A stretch of 64,000 nt of DNA, taken from assembly GCF_000962805.1 (NCBI RefSeq), contig NZ_JZTW01000003.1:62001-126000 (forward strand), in the 5' to 3' direction. The position numbers and the translations under genes were made by a program. The notes under the pieces were generated by a model that was not told the origin of the DNA, made no database searches, and saw nothing but the letters and a program-made list of their open reading frames with translations. Position 1 is the stretch's first letter. Every line of letters starts with the position of its first letter. Below are positions 19,761 to 29,354 of this stretch, piece after piece. This DNA comes from Pseudarthrobacter chlorophenolicus (GTDB lineage: Bacteria > Actinomycetota > Actinomycetes > Actinomycetales > Micrococcaceae).

Positions 19761-20834
19761 ATGACCGCGCCCATCGCCACGCCATGGTTGTCCAGCCAGA
19801 CCGATACGGACCCCCGTTCAGCCACCGGAACGCCCCTCCGCTGGGGAATCATCGCCACCGGAGGAATCGCCAAATCCGTGGCGCAGGACCTCGCGTTGCT
19901 TGCGGATGCCGAACTGTATGCCGTCAGCTCGCGGGGGCAGGCGACGGCGGACGCTTTCGCAGCCGCCTACGGCGTAGGCAAAGCGTACGGGGACCACGAC
20001 GGCGCGCACGGCTACCAGCGTCTGCTCGCCGACGACGCGGTGGATGTCGTCTACGTTGCCACCCCGCATGCGCAGCACCACGAGATCGTCCTGTCCGCAC
20101 TTCAGGCGGGCAAGCACGTCCTGTGTGAAAAGGCCTTCACCATCAACGCCCGGGAAGCGGCCGAACTGATCGAGGCTGCCCGCAGCCGCAAGCTGTTCCT
20201 GATGGAGGCCGTCTGGAGCCGCTTCCTGCCCGGCATGCAGCGTGCCTTCGAAATTGCCGCGTCCGGCGAACTGGGCGAGATCCACTGGGTCACCGCCGAT
20301 TTGGGTTTTCCCGCACCGTACTCCCCCACCGCCCGGCTGTGGGCACGGCAGGACGGCGGCGGGGCGCTGCTCGACCTCACCGTCTACCCCCTGCTTTGGG
20401 CGCTGGGAACGCTCGGGTTTCCCCAAACCGTGAGCGCCACAGGGCATGTGAACGACGACGGCGTGGATGCCCAGAACGCGCTGACGCTCGGTTACCACCA
20501 CGGCGCCCAGGTCCAGCTGACCTCGTCCCTTTTGGCTCACGGACCGCGTACGGCAACCGTCGCCGGAAGCCGCGGCTTCCTCCAAAGTGCCGGGTCGATC
20601 AACAACCCCCGCGAACTGACCGTGTCCACAGGGTGGGACGAGCGGCGGACCGAGACGTTCGACGTCGTGGGCAAGGGCTACACCTATGAACTGCGCGAAG
20701 TGACCCGCTGCATCCAGCAGGGCATCACGCAAAGTCCGGTAATGCCGCTGGAAGACTCGCTGAACACCATGCGGCTCTTCGACGGCGTGCGCGCCCAACT
20801 TGGCGTCAGCTACCCAAATGACGGGCGTCACTAA
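19761..20834 (+). CDS. Gfo/Idh/MocA family oxidoreductase
   Basis: 357-aa NAD(P)-dependent dehydrogenase. The N-terminal Rossmann fold begins RWGIIATGGIAKSVAQDLALL, followed by AVSSRGQATADAFAAAYG, DVVYVATPHAQHHEIVLSALQAGKHVLCEKAFTINAREA (the EKA/EKP lysine motif) and a C-terminal GFO_IDH_MocA substrate domain with GGGALLDLTVYPL. Its closest known group is trans-1,2-dihydrobenzene-1,2-diol/D-xylose-type dehydrogenases; the substrate is uncertain. It stands alone, about 100 bp after the ABC exporter. Confidence 0.9.
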   Translation: MTAPIATPWLSSQTDTDPRSATGTPLRWGIIATGGIAKSVAQDLALLADAELYAVSSRGQATADAFAAAYGVGKAYGDHDGAHGYQRLLADDAVDVVYVATPHAQHHEIVLSALQAGKHVLCEKAFTINAREAAELIEAARSRKLFLMEAVWSRFLPGMQRAFEIAASGELGEIHWVTADLGFPAPYSPTARLWARQDGGGALLDLTVYPLLWALGTLGFPQTVSATGHVNDDGVDAQNALTLGYHHGAQVQLTSSLLAHGPRTATVAGSRGFLQSAGSINNPRELTVSTGWDERRTETFDVVGKGYTYELREVTRCIQQGITQSPVMPLEDSLNTMRLFDGVRAQLGVSYPNDGRH

Positions 20835-21014
20835 GGCCGCGGTTCGCAATTAAATCCGTCATTGGCGTGACAATATCCGCCGAAAAGTCCGGGGTTTTTT
20901 AGCGGGTAGCTTCGATTTCTGTCACATTCTTTTCATTGGCCCCTAGACGTTCGACGATAAGCAGTCTTAGGATTCTGCCATCGTCGTTTCCTCACGGTAC
21001 TGGGGGTGGTACTC

Positions 21015-22016
21015 ATGGCTGATGCACCTTCGCCGTGGCGTGCCATGCGTCCCGTGTTGTTTGCGGGGGCCGCGGCCATCGGCTGGCTGACGTTGTCATC
21101 GGCCGCGGCGTCTGCCGACACCCTTTCTGAGACTTCGTCCCTGCTGGGCGGTGTCACCAGCTCCGTATCGTCGTCCGTTTCCACGGTGACAGGCAAGGTT
21201 GCCGGAACTGTTCCAACAGATTCGCAGGCCACGGCCACCGCCCCGGCTTCGAACCCCGGGCCGGTACCCGCCCGACCGGCGGCACAGCTGCAGCCTGTGG
21301 CCAGCCAGGTTTCGACTGTGGCGGACAACCTGATCTCTTCCGTGCCCGTGGTGAACCGAGTGGTTCCTACGGGCACGGTTTCTGCCGTTGCAGTACCCAT
21401 CGTTGAGGCCGCGGACGGAACCACTGCGGCCCTCGTTGAAGCAGTCGTTCCGCCGGTTGCCGAGGCTGTCCCCGTGCTTGAACCGGTGTTGGTCCCGGTG
21501 TCGGGCCTCGTGACCGGCTCCGACCCGCTTCCGCTTCCCGATCTCTCCGGAACCCTGCCACCTCAAGAACTGCCGGCCCCCGAATCGGTCCCAGCGGCCG
21601 GCCTCAACGACGTCAAACCCATACAGCACGCCGCCTCGACGCTGCCGGCTGAACCGTCCAGTGCGGCCGGGGCAGCTGCGTTGAACATAGAGGCACCGGC
21701 CCTGTCCGTTATCCCGGGCTACGGTGCGGCAATCCCTGCTGAAACGTCCGGCATCGAGCCGGCTGTGCACCCCTCGGTTGGCGGCCGCACCGGTCAAGCC
21801 GACACTGACGATCCCCCGCACCAACCGGCTCAGCCCCCTGCCGTTCCAGGCACCGGCACTGGCAGTGGTGGGCCTGTTGCTCCCGCCTTCGGTTCCGCCG
21901 CTTGGCTGAGCGCCTACGACTTTGATCATCTCTTCTCCCGCGCCGTCCTGGCTCGGGATGATCGTGAGCATACCCCCGCACCGGTGTCCTTCGACCCCGG
22001 TTCTTCGCCTGACTAG
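21015..22016 (+). CDS. Secreted Pro/Val/Ala-rich hypothetical protein
   Basis: 333 aa, not assigned to a family. The N-terminus MADAPSPWRAMRPVLFAGAAAIGWLTLSSAAASA is a clear Sec signal. The mature part is low complexity, built from Val/Ser/Thr-rich stretches (TSSVSSSVSTVTGKVAGTV) and then pseudo-repeats such as VVPPVAEAVPVLEPVLVPVSGLV, with no cysteine. I prefer the ATG at 21015 (GGGGGTGG 5 nt upstream) over the GTG at 21006. It is followed 89 bp later by a LAxTG surface protein with a similar N-terminal layout, suggesting a pair of envelope proteins. No anchor is seen at its C-terminus. Confidence 0.7.
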   Translation: MADAPSPWRAMRPVLFAGAAAIGWLTLSSAAASADTLSETSSLLGGVTSSVSSSVSTVTGKVAGTVPTDSQATATAPASNPGPVPARPAAQLQPVASQVSTVADNLISSVPVVNRVVPTGTVSAVAVPIVEAADGTTAALVEAVVPPVAEAVPVLEPVLVPVSGLVTGSDPLPLPDLSGTLPPQELPAPESVPAAGLNDVKPIQHAASTLPAEPSSAAGAAALNIEAPALSVIPGYGAAIPAETSGIEPAVHPSVGGRTGQADTDDPPHQPAQPPAVPGTGTGSGGPVAPAFGSAAWLSAYDFDHLFSRAVLARDDREHTPAPVSFDPGSSPD

Positions 22017-22105
22017 TTGAGTCCCGGCTGCCCTCTTGCGGCAGTGCGCGGCCATATGGGCAGCTGCATCAGCGCCCTTCTTCAACTTCTTCAGGAGAAA
22101 CCATC

Positions 22106-23497
22106 ATGAGTTCCAACCTTCGCAGGGGGCTGCTTGGCACCCTCTTTGCCGGTGGACTGCTGGCATTCGGCTGTACAGCAGCGAACGCGGCAGACACCAC
22201 CAACACCACCGGATCGGATCTTTCCGCATCCGCCCTGATCTCGGCGGCGGCGTCCGCTGATACGACGTCGTTGGGCCTGCTGGGTGACCCAACGCCGTCC
22301 GACTCAACGGGCGTCGCCGCCGTAGTGGACGTCGCACTGAACGCCGGAAACAATACTGACGGAGCCGGCAGCGGGCTCGCTGCGGTCGCCGGAGTCGGCC
22401 TTGGTCTCGGGGGCGGCAGCACCGCTCCCGAGGCAACGACGGCCGATGTGGCTGTCGCCGCGGACGCTGTTGTGGACCTGGGCGGCGTCACCGGCTCGAA
22501 CAGTGCAACCAACGACGGCCTCGCTGCCGTCGTCGACGCACACGTCAACCTCGGCCTCGGCGACACCGGAACCACGGACGGCACCGTCACCGACGTAGCG
22601 GTGGACGCCAATGCAATCGTGGACCTAAGCGGCGTCACCGGCACCAACGACGACCCCACCGCCGTCGTCGACGCAGACGTCAACCTCGCCCTCGACAACA
22701 CCGGAATTGCGGACGGCACAACTGCTGACGTTGCCGTTGACACCACCGTGGACCTCGGCGGCGTCACCGGCACCAACGGAACCACCAGCGACGGCCCCAC
22801 CGCCGTCGTCGATGCAGCCGTCGACCTCGGCGACACCGAAACCACGGACGGTACCACCACCGACGCAGCGGTGGACGCCAATGCAATCGTGGACCTCAGC
22901 GGCGTCACCGGCACCAACGACGGCCCCACCGCCGTCGTCGATGCAGCCATCGACCTCGGCGTTGACCTGGGCACCGACACCACCGGCACTATGAGCAATG
23001 GCGGGCTGGATACCGCTATTGACGCCGGCATCGATCTGGGTCTCGGCAACACCGGTGGAGCGGATGCCGGTATTGACCTGGGTGTGGACCTTGGCATCGG
23101 TGCGGAGACGCCAGGCGCCGAGAACCCCGGCACTGGTACACCTGGCACGGAGAACCCCGGCGACGGCGATACCGGAGGCGTTGGCACCGTGGATCCCGAA
23201 ACAGGCACCCCGGGGAGTGAAAACCCCGGCAACGGCGCAGGTGCAGGTGCCGGTATGGACAACGGCACCGGGATCACGGGTGTAGGCACTGCCGGAGCCA
23301 CTGGCAGCTCCGTAGCACCCGCCGGTTCAACAGCAGTCAGTGGCGTCATCGCCGCCGACACCGCACCGCGAACCGCTCCTGCCCAGGGAGGTGCGGCCGC
23401 ACTGGCCAACACCGGAGTGGACGGCACCCTCGCTCCACTGGCCCTGCTGCTCCTGGCCGCCGGAGTCCTGGTGCTCCGCAAGCGCAGGGCTTCCTGA
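22106..23497 (+). CDS. LAxTG-anchored repeat-rich surface protein
   Basis: 463 aa. A signal peptide (MSSNLRRGLLGTLFAGGLLAFGCTAANAA) precedes Asp/Thr/Gly/Val-rich repeats and a C-terminal sorting signal ALANTG, a hydrophobic span TLAPLALLLLAAGVLVL and a basic tail RKRRAS. LAxTG is the motif known for actinobacterial class E sortases, so the protein is probably linked to the cell wall. Residues about 113-295 hold four imperfect units of about 45 aa built around VDLGGVTGTN...TAVVDAxVDLG; a PG-rich spacer (GAENPGTGTPGTENPG) follows. CAGGAG precedes the ATG. Likely a passive surface or adhesin-like protein; function unproven. Confidence 0.82.
   Translation: MSSNLRRGLLGTLFAGGLLAFGCTAANAADTTNTTGSDLSASALISAAASADTTSLGLLGDPTPSDSTGVAAVVDVALNAGNNTDGAGSGLAAVAGVGLGLGGGSTAPEATTADVAVAADAVVDLGGVTGSNSATNDGLAAVVDAHVNLGLGDTGTTDGTVTDVAVDANAIVDLSGVTGTNDDPTAVVDADVNLALDNTGIADGTTADVAVDTTVDLGGVTGTNGTTSDGPTAVVDAAVDLGDTETTDGTTTDAAVDANAIVDLSGVTGTNDGPTAVVDAAIDLGVDLGTDTTGTMSNGGLDTAIDAGIDLGLGNTGGADAGIDLGVDLGIGAETPGAENPGTGTPGTENPGDGDTGGVGTVDPETGTPGSENPGNGAGAGAGMDNGTGITGVGTAGATGSSVAPAGSTAVSGVIAADTAPRTAPAQGGAAALANTGVDGTLAPLALLLLAAGVLVLRKRRAS
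22591..22960 (+). repeat. 270-bp-period internal duplication in the surface protein gene
   Basis: The about 98 bp from 22591 recur almost unchanged from 22861 (offset exactly 270 bp, 90 codons), with only a handful of substitutions. Between them lies a more diverged copy of the same 45-codon unit. The near identity at DNA level points to recent duplication rather than selection on protein sequence. Confidence 0.8.
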
Positions 23498-23795
23498 TAC
23501 ACGCTTTTGCGTTGTATTCCCCTGAACCAAGTGGAACAGCGTCCGTGAATCGCGCCTGAAGCGGCAGCACTCCACGGGCCGCGGGAAAGGAGGACCAAGA
23601 CACAGAAACAGAAAAGCACGCAAAACATGTCATCAGCACACATGTCCTTGTGGCCGATGGTCCGGCGGCCGATGCTGGAGTTCCGCCGCCGGACCCTCGG
23701 CGTGTGCGCCGCGAACCAAAGCCAATCGCCGGGCCTGCCCTCCGCCGGTATGATTTGAGTACGACAGTGCCGCATCGCACCGGGAGGGACGGGAC
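23498..23795. other. Intergenic region before the Ser/Thr kinase gene
   Basis: 298 bp with no convincing gene. A TATGAT box (23749-23754) about 40 bp before the kinase ATG is a plausible -10 element, and GGGAGGGACGGG lies just before the start. No clear terminator hairpin follows the surface protein. Confidence 0.4.
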
Positions 23796-24986
23796 ATGGT
23801 GGCGGAATCGCCCAGCTCCACCACGAACGAGATTGTCGGCGGTCGCTACCGGTTGAATGAGGTCATCGGCCGCGGGGGAATGTCTTCGGTGTACAGCGCC
23901 CGGGACGAAAACCTGGGCCGGGATGTGGCCCTAAAGCTCTTCGCCCCGCAGGCTCCGGACACCGAGGAATTGAAACGCCAGGAAGCAGAAATCCAGCTTC
24001 TGGCCACCCTGAACCATCCCGGCCTCGTCACTCTTTTCGACGCCGGCATCGATACCCGGATCCCGGACGAGCCACGGCCGTTCCTCACCATGGAGCTCGT
24101 GGAGGGCCAGGACCTCCGCGGCCGCATCCGCCACAGCCGTGTCCCGCTGGAAGAACTGGCAGTCATCGGCGCCGGAATCGCCGACGCCCTCGCCTACGTC
24201 CATGGGCTGGGCGTGATCCACCGCGACATCAAACCGGCCAACATCCTGCTGGTCCAAATCCGCCCCGGCGAACCGCTGCGTCCCAAGCTCACGGACTTCG
24301 GCATCGCACGGATTGCGGACTCCACCCGGCTCACGGCCACCGGCACCATGGTGGGCACTGCCGCCTACCTGAGCCCGGAACAGGCTCTGGGCCAGCCGCT
24401 CTCCGCCGCCACGGACATCTACTCATTTGGCCTGGTGCTGATCGAGTGCATCAAGGGGACCGTCGAATACCCCGGCGGCGCCGTGGAGTCCGCAGTGGCC
24501 AGGCTGCACAGGGCGCCCGAAATTCCCGACGACCTTCCTGACGAGTGGGCGCAGCTCCTCCGTTCGATGACTGCCATCGAGCCGTTGGAACGCCCGGCCG
24601 CCGTGGACATCGAAACAGCCCTCCGCCAGGCCCTCGTCTCACCCGCCTCCACGCCCGGCGAGGTGGCGCCCGAAAGTACCCGGGTGCTGCCGGCCATGCC
24701 GTTCCACCCGCCATCAATTACCGCGGAGGAGTCCGTGGACGAGTTGCGGGATGCGGCAGCTTCACCCCAAACCCCCAAGCCTGAAGACCGGAAGCTCCAC
24801 CCACAGGCCCGCACCAAGCGTTTCTGGCTCGGTGTAATCCTTACGCTCATAGTGGTGGCGGCCGCGGTGGCCGCGGTGATCCTGACCTTGTCCACCCAGT
24901 CCCCCGCCGACGTCGTGTCCTATCCCACGGTCACCGGGGAGCTGGGCGATCATCTCAAGGAACTGCAAAAGAGCGTTGACCCGTGA
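23796..24986 (+). CDS. Membrane-anchored serine/threonine protein kinase
   Basis: 396 aa. A complete Hanks-type kinase domain (residues about 20-275): Gly loop VIGRGGMSSVY, Lys in DVALKLF, catalytic loop HRDIKPANILL near residue 142, DFGIAR near 168, GTAAYLSPEQ activation segment. A Pro/Ser-rich linker leads to one membrane span (FWLGVILTLIVVAAAVAAVILTL, near residue 341) and a short outer tail of about 35 residues. There are no PASTA repeats, so it is unlike the PknB muropeptide sensors. The following lipoprotein gene overlaps it by 4 bp, suggesting the two act together. Confidence 0.93.
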   Translation: MVAESPSSTTNEIVGGRYRLNEVIGRGGMSSVYSARDENLGRDVALKLFAPQAPDTEELKRQEAEIQLLATLNHPGLVTLFDAGIDTRIPDEPRPFLTMELVEGQDLRGRIRHSRVPLEELAVIGAGIADALAYVHGLGVIHRDIKPANILLVQIRPGEPLRPKLTDFGIARIADSTRLTATGTMVGTAAYLSPEQALGQPLSAATDIYSFGLVLIECIKGTVEYPGGAVESAVARLHRAPEIPDDLPDEWAQLLRSMTAIEPLERPAAVDIETALRQALVSPASTPGEVAPESTRVLPAMPFHPPSITAEESVDELRDAAASPQTPKPEDRKLHPQARTKRFWLGVILTLIVVAAAVAAVILTLSTQSPADVVSYPTVTGELGDHLKELQKSVDP

Positions 24987-25465
24987 CCCTTGGAAAGCAC
25001 GGGGCGCTGGCCGTCCGCTGGTCCGCGGCGATGCTGGCCGCCGGATTACTTGCCGGCTGCGGCACCGGTGAGACGGGACTCCAGCGCGATGCTGCCAAGC
25101 AGCTGCAGGCACGGGTGCTCGAGGTAACGCAGGCATCGTCGCAGAACGATCCCGCTACTGCCCTCAGAGCCCTGGAGAGCCTCGAAGCCGAACTCGAGTC
25201 CGCACAGTCGAAAGGCGGCATCTCGGACGAACGCCGCCGCAGCATCACCACCATTGCCGCCGCAGTCCGCGCCGACCTGACCGACGCCATCGCCAAGACC
25301 GAACAGGCCAAAGCACGGGCCGAAGAGGAAGCCCGCCAGGCGGCCGAACAAGCGGCCCAGCAAACCCCGCCCGCCCAGGAAGCCCCCGCTCCGTCCACCG
25401 TGCAGCCCTCCGGTGAGAACGCGGGCAAGAAGGACAACCAAGGCAAGGGTAAAGGCAGCGGATAG
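24983..25465 (+). CDS. Hypothetical lipoprotein with helical Ala/Glu/Gln-rich body
   Basis: 160 aa, not assigned. The start is a GTG that overlaps the kinase stop (GTGA). The signal sequence ends in the lipobox LLAGC (residues about 22-26). The body is strongly helical, with a predicted coiled coil (AKTEQAKARAEEEARQAAEQAAQQ), then a Pro-rich and a Lys/Gly-rich tail (GKKDNQGKGKGSG). Translational coupling to the kinase, whose outer tail is only about 35 residues, makes it a candidate extracellular partner or sensor. Confidence 0.8.
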   Translation: MTLGKHGALAVRWSAAMLAAGLLAGCGTGETGLQRDAAKQLQARVLEVTQASSQNDPATALRALESLEAELESAQSKGGISDERRRSITTIAAAVRADLTDAIAKTEQAKARAEEEARQAAEQAAQQTPPAQEAPAPSTVQPSGENAGKKDNQGKGKGSG

Positions 25466-25537
25466 CAGCCCGCAGACGCAGCGTCCGACGCCGGAAGGGA
25501 CGTTGCGCGCTGGCCTTCACTGTGTAAACGGCACAAG

Positions 25538-25580
25538 AAAGAGGCGGTGCCCCGGAACAGCTCCGGGGCACCGCCTCTTT
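25538..25580. terminator. Bidirectional terminator between the lipoprotein and icd
   Basis: AAAGAGGCGGTGCCCCGGA pairs with TCCGGGGCACCGCCTCTTT across a 4-5-nt loop, flanked by A-rich and T-rich ends. It serves both convergent genes. Confidence 0.93.
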
Positions 25581-25605
25581 GGTGTACTGCCGCAGCAGCC
25601 TGCCG

Positions 25606-27825
<2,220 letters not shown>

Positions 27826-28159
27826 GCGCGGGCGTCTCCCTGAAGGTCGGCTTGGTTGTGAAACCTTTGTCTATTTCACCAAGTACAACTTACCCGAGGA
27901 CACCGGTTTGGACCCTACCGGGGGCGCTGGATGACCCCGCCGTGAGCAGGATTACAGCGATAGAGAAGCGTACGACGACGGCACCCGCCCGGGTGCCCCA
28001 CCCCGCCCGGCGCCGGGCTTCCCGACCTGCGGCTCCGCAGCCCCCTATCCGCTGCAGGGTAAGTCACTCCTGTTTACTTATGTGTGACGCGCGCGATAAA
28101 TTCTTGAGGTCGATCCGCGCCCTCTCCCCCGGGGCACTTTCCGTTCAGACAGGACAACA
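27826..28159. other. Divergent intergenic region icd / serine protease
   Basis: 334 bp holding promoters for both genes but no gene I can support. The icd-proximal 70 bp is the most AT-rich part and probably contains its promoter. CAGGACAACA precedes the protease ATG. Confidence 0.45.
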
Positions 28160-29128
28160 ATGACACGCACCCGGTCCCTGGCTTCCGGCTTCCTGAGCTT
28201 CTCCGCCGCAGCCGTTCTGGCTCTGACCACCGCCGGCGGCGCCTCCGCCGCGCCGGCCTCCCCCGCCCCTTCCTCCGATGACGCCCTGCTTCCCTCCGTG
28301 GCCCGCCTCGCCGTCAATGCTGCGGGTGCCGCGGACTACTGGACCGCCGACCGGATGGAGGGCGCCATCCCCGGTGATGTCCTGGCCGGGAAAGCACTGG
28401 CAACGAGCCCTCGTTCCAACACGACCGCAGTGAACAAAGGGCAGAACACCAAAGTCGGCGCCAGCAAGGCCAAGGCAGCAAAAGCCGGTTCCGTGAGCCA
28501 CATCGGCAAAGTGTTCTTCAGCATGGGCGGCGCCAACTACGTCTGCTCGGGCAACGCCGTGACCTCCAGGAACAGGAGCACCGTGTCCACGGCCGGCCAC
28601 TGCGTCTTCGGCGGCCCGGGCCAGGAGGCCACGAACTTCGTCTTCGTGCCCGCCTATGAGAACGGTGCGGCGCCCTACGGAAAATGGACAGCGCGCGACC
28701 TCTACACCACCAGTGAATGGACTGCCTCCGGCGACATCTCCTATGACACGGCATTCGCCGTCATGAACCGCCTCGACGGCGACCTGCTCACCGATGTGGT
28801 GGGCGGCTCCGGGGTGGCGTTCAACCAGGACCGCGGACTGGACTACACGTCCTACGGCTACCCTGCCGACAAGCAGTACAACGGTGAGACCCTCAAGAGC
28901 TGCGCCGGCACGGCCACCGACGACACCATCAACCCGGACTTCACCACCCAAGGCATTCCGTGCGACATGACCAGCGGATCCTCCGGGGGCCCGTGGTTCA
29001 TCGGCTCCGGCCCCGACGGACTTCAGAACTCGATCAACAGCTACGGCTACAGCGGCTCCAAGGTCATGTACGGCCCGTACTGGGGCGACTCGATAGAAAA
29101 GACCTACCGCGTTGCCTCACGGTCCTAA
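28160..29128 (+). CDS. Secreted trypsin-like (S1) serine protease
   Basis: 322 aa. A Sec signal (SLASGFLSFSAAAVLALTTAGGASA) and a propeptide of about 90 residues containing DYWTADRMEGAIPGDVLAG precede the chymotrypsin-fold domain. The catalytic triad is present: His in VSTAGHCVF, Asp in ISYDTAFAV and Ser in MTSGSSGGPW. The paired cysteines (YVCSGN / GHCVF; LKSCAGT / GIPCDM) fit two disulfides. It resembles the V8-like/glutamyl endopeptidase-type proteases of actinobacteria. Cleavage specificity is not determinable here. Confidence 0.92.
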   Translation: MTRTRSLASGFLSFSAAAVLALTTAGGASAAPASPAPSSDDALLPSVARLAVNAAGAADYWTADRMEGAIPGDVLAGKALATSPRSNTTAVNKGQNTKVGASKAKAAKAGSVSHIGKVFFSMGGANYVCSGNAVTSRNRSTVSTAGHCVFGGPGQEATNFVFVPAYENGAAPYGKWTARDLYTTSEWTASGDISYDTAFAVMNRLDGDLLTDVVGGSGVAFNQDRGLDYTSYGYPADKQYNGETLKSCAGTATDDTINPDFTTQGIPCDMTSGSSGGPWFIGSGPDGLQNSINSYGYSGSKVMYGPYWGDSIEKTYRVASRS

Positions 29129-29147
29129 CCAGGAACCCGATGAGGGC

Positions 29148-29285
29148 GTGGCCCACATCGAGGTGACCGAGACGCACGAGGAGATCCTCGAGTACTGGAC
29201 CGATGAACGGATGGCGGAGGCCAAGCCCCGGGAACTGGTGCTGCGGCCGGAACCCCAAGGGCCGCACCCGGACGCCCAGGACTAA
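29148..29285 (+). CDS. Small propeptide-like protein downstream of the protease
   Basis: A short in-frame ORF of about 45 aa (GTG at 29148; a TTG at 29112 is also in frame and would give 57 aa) ends at the TAA 29283-29285, just before the terminator. It encodes THEEILEYWTDERMAEAKPRELV, which matches the YWTxxRMxxAxP core of the upstream protease propeptide (YWTADRMEGAIP). It has no signal peptide. It may be a separate propeptide or inhibitor-like protein, or the remnant of a second protease gene. The start is uncertain. Confidence 0.5.
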   Translation: MAHIEVTETHEEILEYWTDERMAEAKPRELVLRPEPQGPHPDAQD

Positions 29286-29295
29286 GCAGGCAACC

Positions 29296-29339
29296 AACGA
29301 CGGCGCCCGTCCCCTGTAAAGGGAACGGGCGCCGTCGTT
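29296..29339. terminator. Bidirectional terminator between the protease unit and purH
   Basis: AACGACGGCGCCCGTCCCC pairs with GGGAACGGGCGCCGTCGTT across a short loop. It ends 15 bp before the purH stop and serves both directions. Confidence 0.92.
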
Positions 29340-29354
29340 CGTTAGAGCAGCCGC

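Noticed and set aside
22440..22970. Repeats at 22.4-23.0 kb considered as a mobile or CRISPR-like array
   Set aside because: The repeats keep the reading frame and encode a surface-protein repeat domain with signal peptide and sorting signal.
27826..28159. Possible GlxR/CRP-type site near TGTGAAACC upstream of icd
   Set aside because: Only one half matches TGTGA; the second half TCACA is not at the required spacing.
29148..29285. Treating the propeptide-like ORF as a frameshifted extension of the upstream protease
   Set aside because: The protease has its full catalytic domain and a natural end; the small ORF resembles its N-terminal propeptide, not a C-terminal extension.
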